Assembly: GCA_030040755.1 (NCBI GenBank)
Contig: JASHTC010000015.1
Span: 1-13,497 of the forward strand
Source of the DNA: Thermoplasmata archaeon
Lineage (GTDB): Archaea > Thermoplasmatota > Thermoplasmata > Lutacidiplasmatales > UBA184
DNA: 13,497 nucleotides
Direction of reading: 5' to 3'
The notes below the pieces were generated by a model. That model searched no databases. It had not been told where the DNA came from and was given only the letters and a program-made list of their open reading frames with translations. Positions 11,403 through 13,497 of this stretch are shown piece after piece (position 1 is the stretch's first letter; each line of letters starts with the position of its first letter). Made by a program: the position numbers and the translations under genes.

Positions 11403-12293
11403 TTACGGGCGGGCCCGCGCGCCGGCGCCGATCTTCGCTACCGCCGGGGCGGTCGACACGAGGTGGCGGCCCAGGCCGAGCTCCTCGGGACTCGCCCCGA
11501 GGGCCAGGCCGACCACCTGCGGAAGGTGGAACACCGGAAGGTCGAGCGAGTGGCCGACCGCCTTCTCCGCCTTGTTCTGGTAGGCGTCCAGCGAGATGTG
11601 GCACAGCGGGCAGGGGGTCGCCATCGCGTCCGCGCCGTGCGCCTTCGCGTCGTCGATCTGTCGTCCGGCGATGAGGCTCGCCGTCTCCGGCTTCACGAAC
11701 TGGATCGGGAACCCGCAGCACATCACGCGCCCCCGGTAGTAGACCGGAGTCGCCCCCACGGCGGAGAGGAGGTCCTCGAACGCGTGGGGCTCCTCCGCGC
11801 TCTCCCAGTTGAGCTCGTCGGCCGGTCGGAGCAAGTGGCACCCGTAGAAGGCCCCGACCTTGAGCCCGCCGAGCGGGCGGACGACCTTGGCCCGGACCCG
11901 CTCGACCCCGATGTCCTCGGTGAGCACCCGCAACAGGTGCTTCACCTTCACGGTCCCCCGGTACCGGATCCCGAGGGGGACGAGCGCCGAATCGACCCGA
12001 GCCTTGACCTTCGGGTCCTGGTAGCGGAGGTTGGCGAGGGTGAGCATGCCGGTGCACGTCGAGCAGACCGTGAGCAGGTCGAGGCCCGCCGCCTCGGCGA
12101 GAGCCAGGTTGCGCACGTTGAGGGCGACCGTGAGGACCTCGTTGGCCTCGTCCGAGAACCCCGAGCCGCAACAGGAGAACTTCGGGAACTCCACGAGCTC
12201 GATCCCGAGCGAACGGCAGACCCACCGGGTCGCCAGGTCGAGCTCCTTGCCCGAGGCCTGGGCGACGCAGCCCGGGTAGTAGGCGAGCTTCAC
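11403..12293 (-). CDS. CCG-domain subunit of succinate dehydrogenase (SdhC/SdhE type, HdrB-like)
   Basis: This 296-residue protein is built from two cysteine-rich CCG domains like HdrB of heterodisulfide reductase. Both domains are complete: C9, C41-C42, C77 and C80 (PGC, SCCGSG, CSTC), and C152, C192-C193, C228 and C231 (GCH, MCCGFP, CPLC). In Sulfolobus- and Thermoplasma-type succinate:quinone reductases such a subunit replaces the classical haem-bearing membrane anchor. Its position directly after sdhB supports that role over a methanogenic HdrB, and no hdrA or hdrC is present. No transmembrane helix is evident, so membrane attachment would be by amphipathic segments or another subunit. 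The start is GTG at 12293, overlapping the sdhB TGA as GTGA, with GGAGG at 12301-12305. An open frame that continues upstream to 13064 is an sdhB shadow. A CoB/CoM-independent Hdr-like role remains possible. Confidence 0.92.
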   Translation of the reverse strand: MKLAYYPGCVAQASGKELDLATRWVCRSLGIELVEFPKFSCCGSGFSDEANEVLTVALNVRNLALAEAAGLDLLTVCSTCTGMLTLANLRYQDPKVKARVDSALVPLGIRYRGTVKVKHLLRVLTEDIGVERVRAKVVRPLGGLKVGAFYGCHLLRPADELNWESAEEPHAFEDLLSAVGATPVYYRGRVMCCGFPIQFVKPETASLIAGRQIDDAKAHGADAMATPCPLCHISLDAYQNKAEKAVGHSLDLPVFHLPQVVGLALGASPEELGLGRHLVSTAPAVAKIGAGARARP

Positions 12294-13261
12294 GGCTTCT
12301 CCTCCGGGCGGTCCAGCGCCTCGTAGATCTTCTCGACCTCGTCCATCCCCTCGATCCGGTGGGGGGCGCGCAGGACCTCCCGCTTCTTCCGCACGATGTG
12401 GATCCCCTGCGGGAGCTGTTCGAGGACCCCGACCGCCCCCGAGGTCTGTCGGACGAGCTTCATCTCGTTGAGGAGGCCGCGGTCGCGGAGGTTCTCCTTG
12501 AACCCGACCGCGTGCTTGCTGCCGTGCTCGGTCCCCCCCTGGACCGCGATCGCCATCTCCTTGAGGTCGCGGATCCGCTCGGAAGGTCGCACGTCCTTCG
12601 GGCACGCCTCCGTGCAGAGATGGCAGCGCAGGCAGAGCCAGAGTCCGTCCGTCTGGATCCGCAGGAGGCGGTCCTGGTGGCCCTGGTCCCGCGGGTCCAC
12701 CACGAACCGGTAGAGCTTGGCGAGCGCCATCGGGCCGGGAAACGCCGGGTCGGCCTCGACCGCCGGGCACGCCGAGAAGCAGGCCGCGCACGCGATGCAC
12801 CGGGGAGTCTCCTTGAACCGCTCGACCTCCTCCGTGGTCATCGGGTTCTCGCGTCCCTCGGGCATCGGGTGGCGCGGGTCGAGGATGAGGTGGGGTCGGA
12901 TCCGGTCGTAGTTCCGCCAGAACGGCTCCTGCTCGACGACCAGGTCCCTTAGCACGGCCTGGTTGCGCATCGGCTCGATCACGATCCGTCCGTCCCGGGC
13001 GAGCTCGGGTCCGATCGGGGTCTCGCAGGCGAGCCGGCTCTTCGAGTTCACCTGCATCGCGCACGACCCGCAGATCGCGCTGCGACAGGAGTATCGCAGG
13101 GCGAGCGACGGGTCCAGCTCGGCGCGGATCTTCAGGAGCGCCGTGAGGATGGGGGTGTGGGGAGGCAGGTCGAGGGTGAACCGCTGGTACCTCGGCACGC
13201 GGTCGTGTCCCGGGTCGAAGCGGTAGATGTCGAACGTCGCCGGGACCGTCGCTTCCGTCAT
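12290..13261 (-). CDS. sdhB: Succinate dehydrogenase/fumarate reductase iron-sulfur subunit
   Basis: SdhB carries electrons from the flavin of SdhA to the quinone site. The 323-residue product has an N-terminal plant-type ferredoxin domain with [2Fe-2S] ligands C59, C64, C67 and C79 (CRSAICGSCAMQVN...C). An alpha-helical ferredoxin domain follows with two full CxxCxxCxxxC sets: C155/C158/C161/C165 and C210/C213/C216/C220. Classical SdhB holds a [3Fe-4S] cluster at the second position. The fourth cysteine here predicts a second [4Fe-4S], as known for archaeal SdhE-type complexes. A C-terminal extension of about 100 residues (after PKDVRPSERIRDL) is charged and helical. The start is ATG at 13261, which overlaps the sdhA stop by one base (TGATG), with AAGGAG at 13273-13278. 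It may work as a succinate dehydrogenase or a fumarate reductase. Confidence 0.94.
   Translation of the reverse strand: MTEATVPATFDIYRFDPGHDRVPRYQRFTLDLPPHTPILTALLKIRAELDPSLALRYSCRSAICGSCAMQVNSKSRLACETPIGPELARDGRIVIEPMRNQAVLRDLVVEQEPFWRNYDRIRPHLILDPRHPMPEGRENPMTTEEVERFKETPRCIACAACFSACPAVEADPAFPGPMALAKLYRFVVDPRDQGHQDRLLRIQTDGLWLCLRCHLCTEACPKDVRPSERIRDLKEMAIAVQGGTEHGSKHAVGFKENLRDRGLLNEMKLVRQTSGAVGVLEQLPQGIHIVRKKREVLRAPHRIEGMDEVEKIYEALDRPEEKP
12301..12305 (-). promoter_or_regulatory. Shine-Dalgarno site for the CCG-domain subunit
   Basis: GGAGG on the minus strand ends seven bases before the GTG at 12293, inside the end of sdhB. It fixes this start within a longer open frame. Confidence 0.7.
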
Positions 13262-13497
13262 CAGTACACCCGCTCCTTCGGTTCCCACCGCGTGTAGGCG
13301 ACCGGCGCGTACGAGAGCTGCGGGCCCTCGGGCGCCCGGACGGCGATCGTGTGCTTCATCCACCGCGCGTCGTCCCGCTTCGGATAGTCGGTACGGGAGT
13401 GCGCACCTCGGCTCTCGGTCCGGGCGTAGGCGCCGACGATGATCACCTCGGCGAGGTCGAGCATATGCCCGGTCTCGAAGGTGTCGGTGAGGTTGAC
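13261..13497 (-). CDS. sdhA: Succinate dehydrogenase flavoprotein subunit (C-terminal part only)
   Basis: Only the last 78 residues are in the window; the gene continues past the right edge. The visible part begins VNLTDTFETGHMLDLAEVIIVGAYARTESRGAHSR and continues with DYPKRDDARWMKHTIAV. This is the conserved C-terminal domain of the FAD subunit, in which RTESRGAH is a hallmark. The frame stays open to the window edge. It ends at a TGA that shares one base with the sdhB ATG, so sdhA, sdhB and the CCG subunit form one operon read leftwards. Its promoter, and any membrane-anchor gene upstream, are outside the window. Confidence 0.92.
   Translation of the reverse strand, partial: VNLTDTFETGHMLDLAEVIIVGAYARTESRGAHSRTDYPKRDDARWMKHTIAVRAPEGPQLSYAPVAYTRWEPKERVY
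13273..13278 (-). promoter_or_regulatory. Shine-Dalgarno site for sdhB
   Basis: AAGGAG on the minus strand lies eleven bases before the ATG at 13261, a somewhat long but workable spacing, within the end of sdhA. Confidence 0.5.

Noticed and set aside
11403..12293. HdrB of methanogenic heterodisulfide reductase.
   Set aside because: It is in an operon with sdhA and sdhB and there is no hdrA or hdrC. CCG domains are also typical of archaeal succinate dehydrogenase.
11403..13064. 553-codon minus-strand frame as an extended CCG protein.
   Set aside because: The upstream part is sdhB read in another frame. The real start is the GTG at 12293 with a GGAGG before it.
1..13497. tRNA or rRNA genes, CRISPR arrays, insertion sequences, toxin-antitoxin or defence genes.
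   Set aside because: None was recognised on either strand; nearly all sequence is accounted for by the listed genes.

Overview
The window looks like chromosomal DNA from a GC-rich archaeon, most likely a member of the Thermoplasmatota. The archaeal markers are Pus10 next to ribosomal protein L21e, an archaeal-type XerA recombinase, a TtuA/NcsA tRNA thiolase, a succinate dehydrogenase whose third subunit carries CCG domains, and TATA-like A/T islands placed about 26 bp before start codons. A small protein that resembles a Thermoplasmata-restricted family (DUF6015, recognised from memory) supports the narrower placement. Coding density is very high: there are 15 genes (two cut by the window edges), no gap longer than about 120 bp, and no RNA gene, CRISPR array or insertion sequence that I can see.

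Layout. (1) 1-1326, minus: pus10 followed by the start of rpl21e, a translation/RNA-modification pair. (2) 1422-1817, plus: a small acidic DUF6015-like protein, convergent with (3) 1822-4498, minus: a tight three-gene operon of ttuA-type tRNA 2-thiolase, 3-hydroxyacyl-CoA dehydrogenase and a PrsW-like membrane protease, each pair overlapping as GTGA. (4) 4595-8018, plus: xerA, then a DAO-family FAD oxidoreductase whose promoter overlaps the xerA stop codon, then a MOFRL-type glycerate 2-kinase. (5) 8015-9505, minus: an AldA-like aldehyde dehydrogenase, sharing a CTAG with the kinase stop. (6) 9626-10396, plus: a four-helix membrane protein with Cys-containing loops, expressed divergently from the aldehyde dehydrogenase. 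(7) 10416-11324, minus: thyX. (8) 11403-13497, minus: sdhA (3' end only), sdhB and a CCG-domain subunit, overlapping by one and four bases.

How the genes fit together. The aldehyde dehydrogenase and glycerate 2-kinase are the two consecutive steps glyceraldehyde -> glycerate -> 2-phosphoglycerate of the non-phosphorylative Entner-Doudoroff route known from Thermoplasma and Picrophilus. The succinate dehydrogenase feeds electrons to a quinone pool. Together with the 3-hydroxyacyl-CoA dehydrogenase and the FAD oxidoreductase they suggest a respiring heterotroph. The aldehyde substrate, the oxidoreductase substrate and the organism's lifestyle are inferences.

Gene starts follow a clear rule. 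Genes that begin a transcription unit mostly have an A/T-rich box centred 24-32 bp before the start codon and no Shine-Dalgarno sequence, as expected for leaderless mRNAs. Most genes inside operons have a GGAGG-like site instead. Eight of the 14 visible start codons are GTG. I did not find a clearly new multi-gene system. The most interesting unexplained signals are a 12-bp inverted repeat bracketing a TATA box at 9549-9608, long inverted repeats inside pus10 and the membrane-protein gene, the mixed ttuA operon, and the uncharacterised small and membrane proteins.
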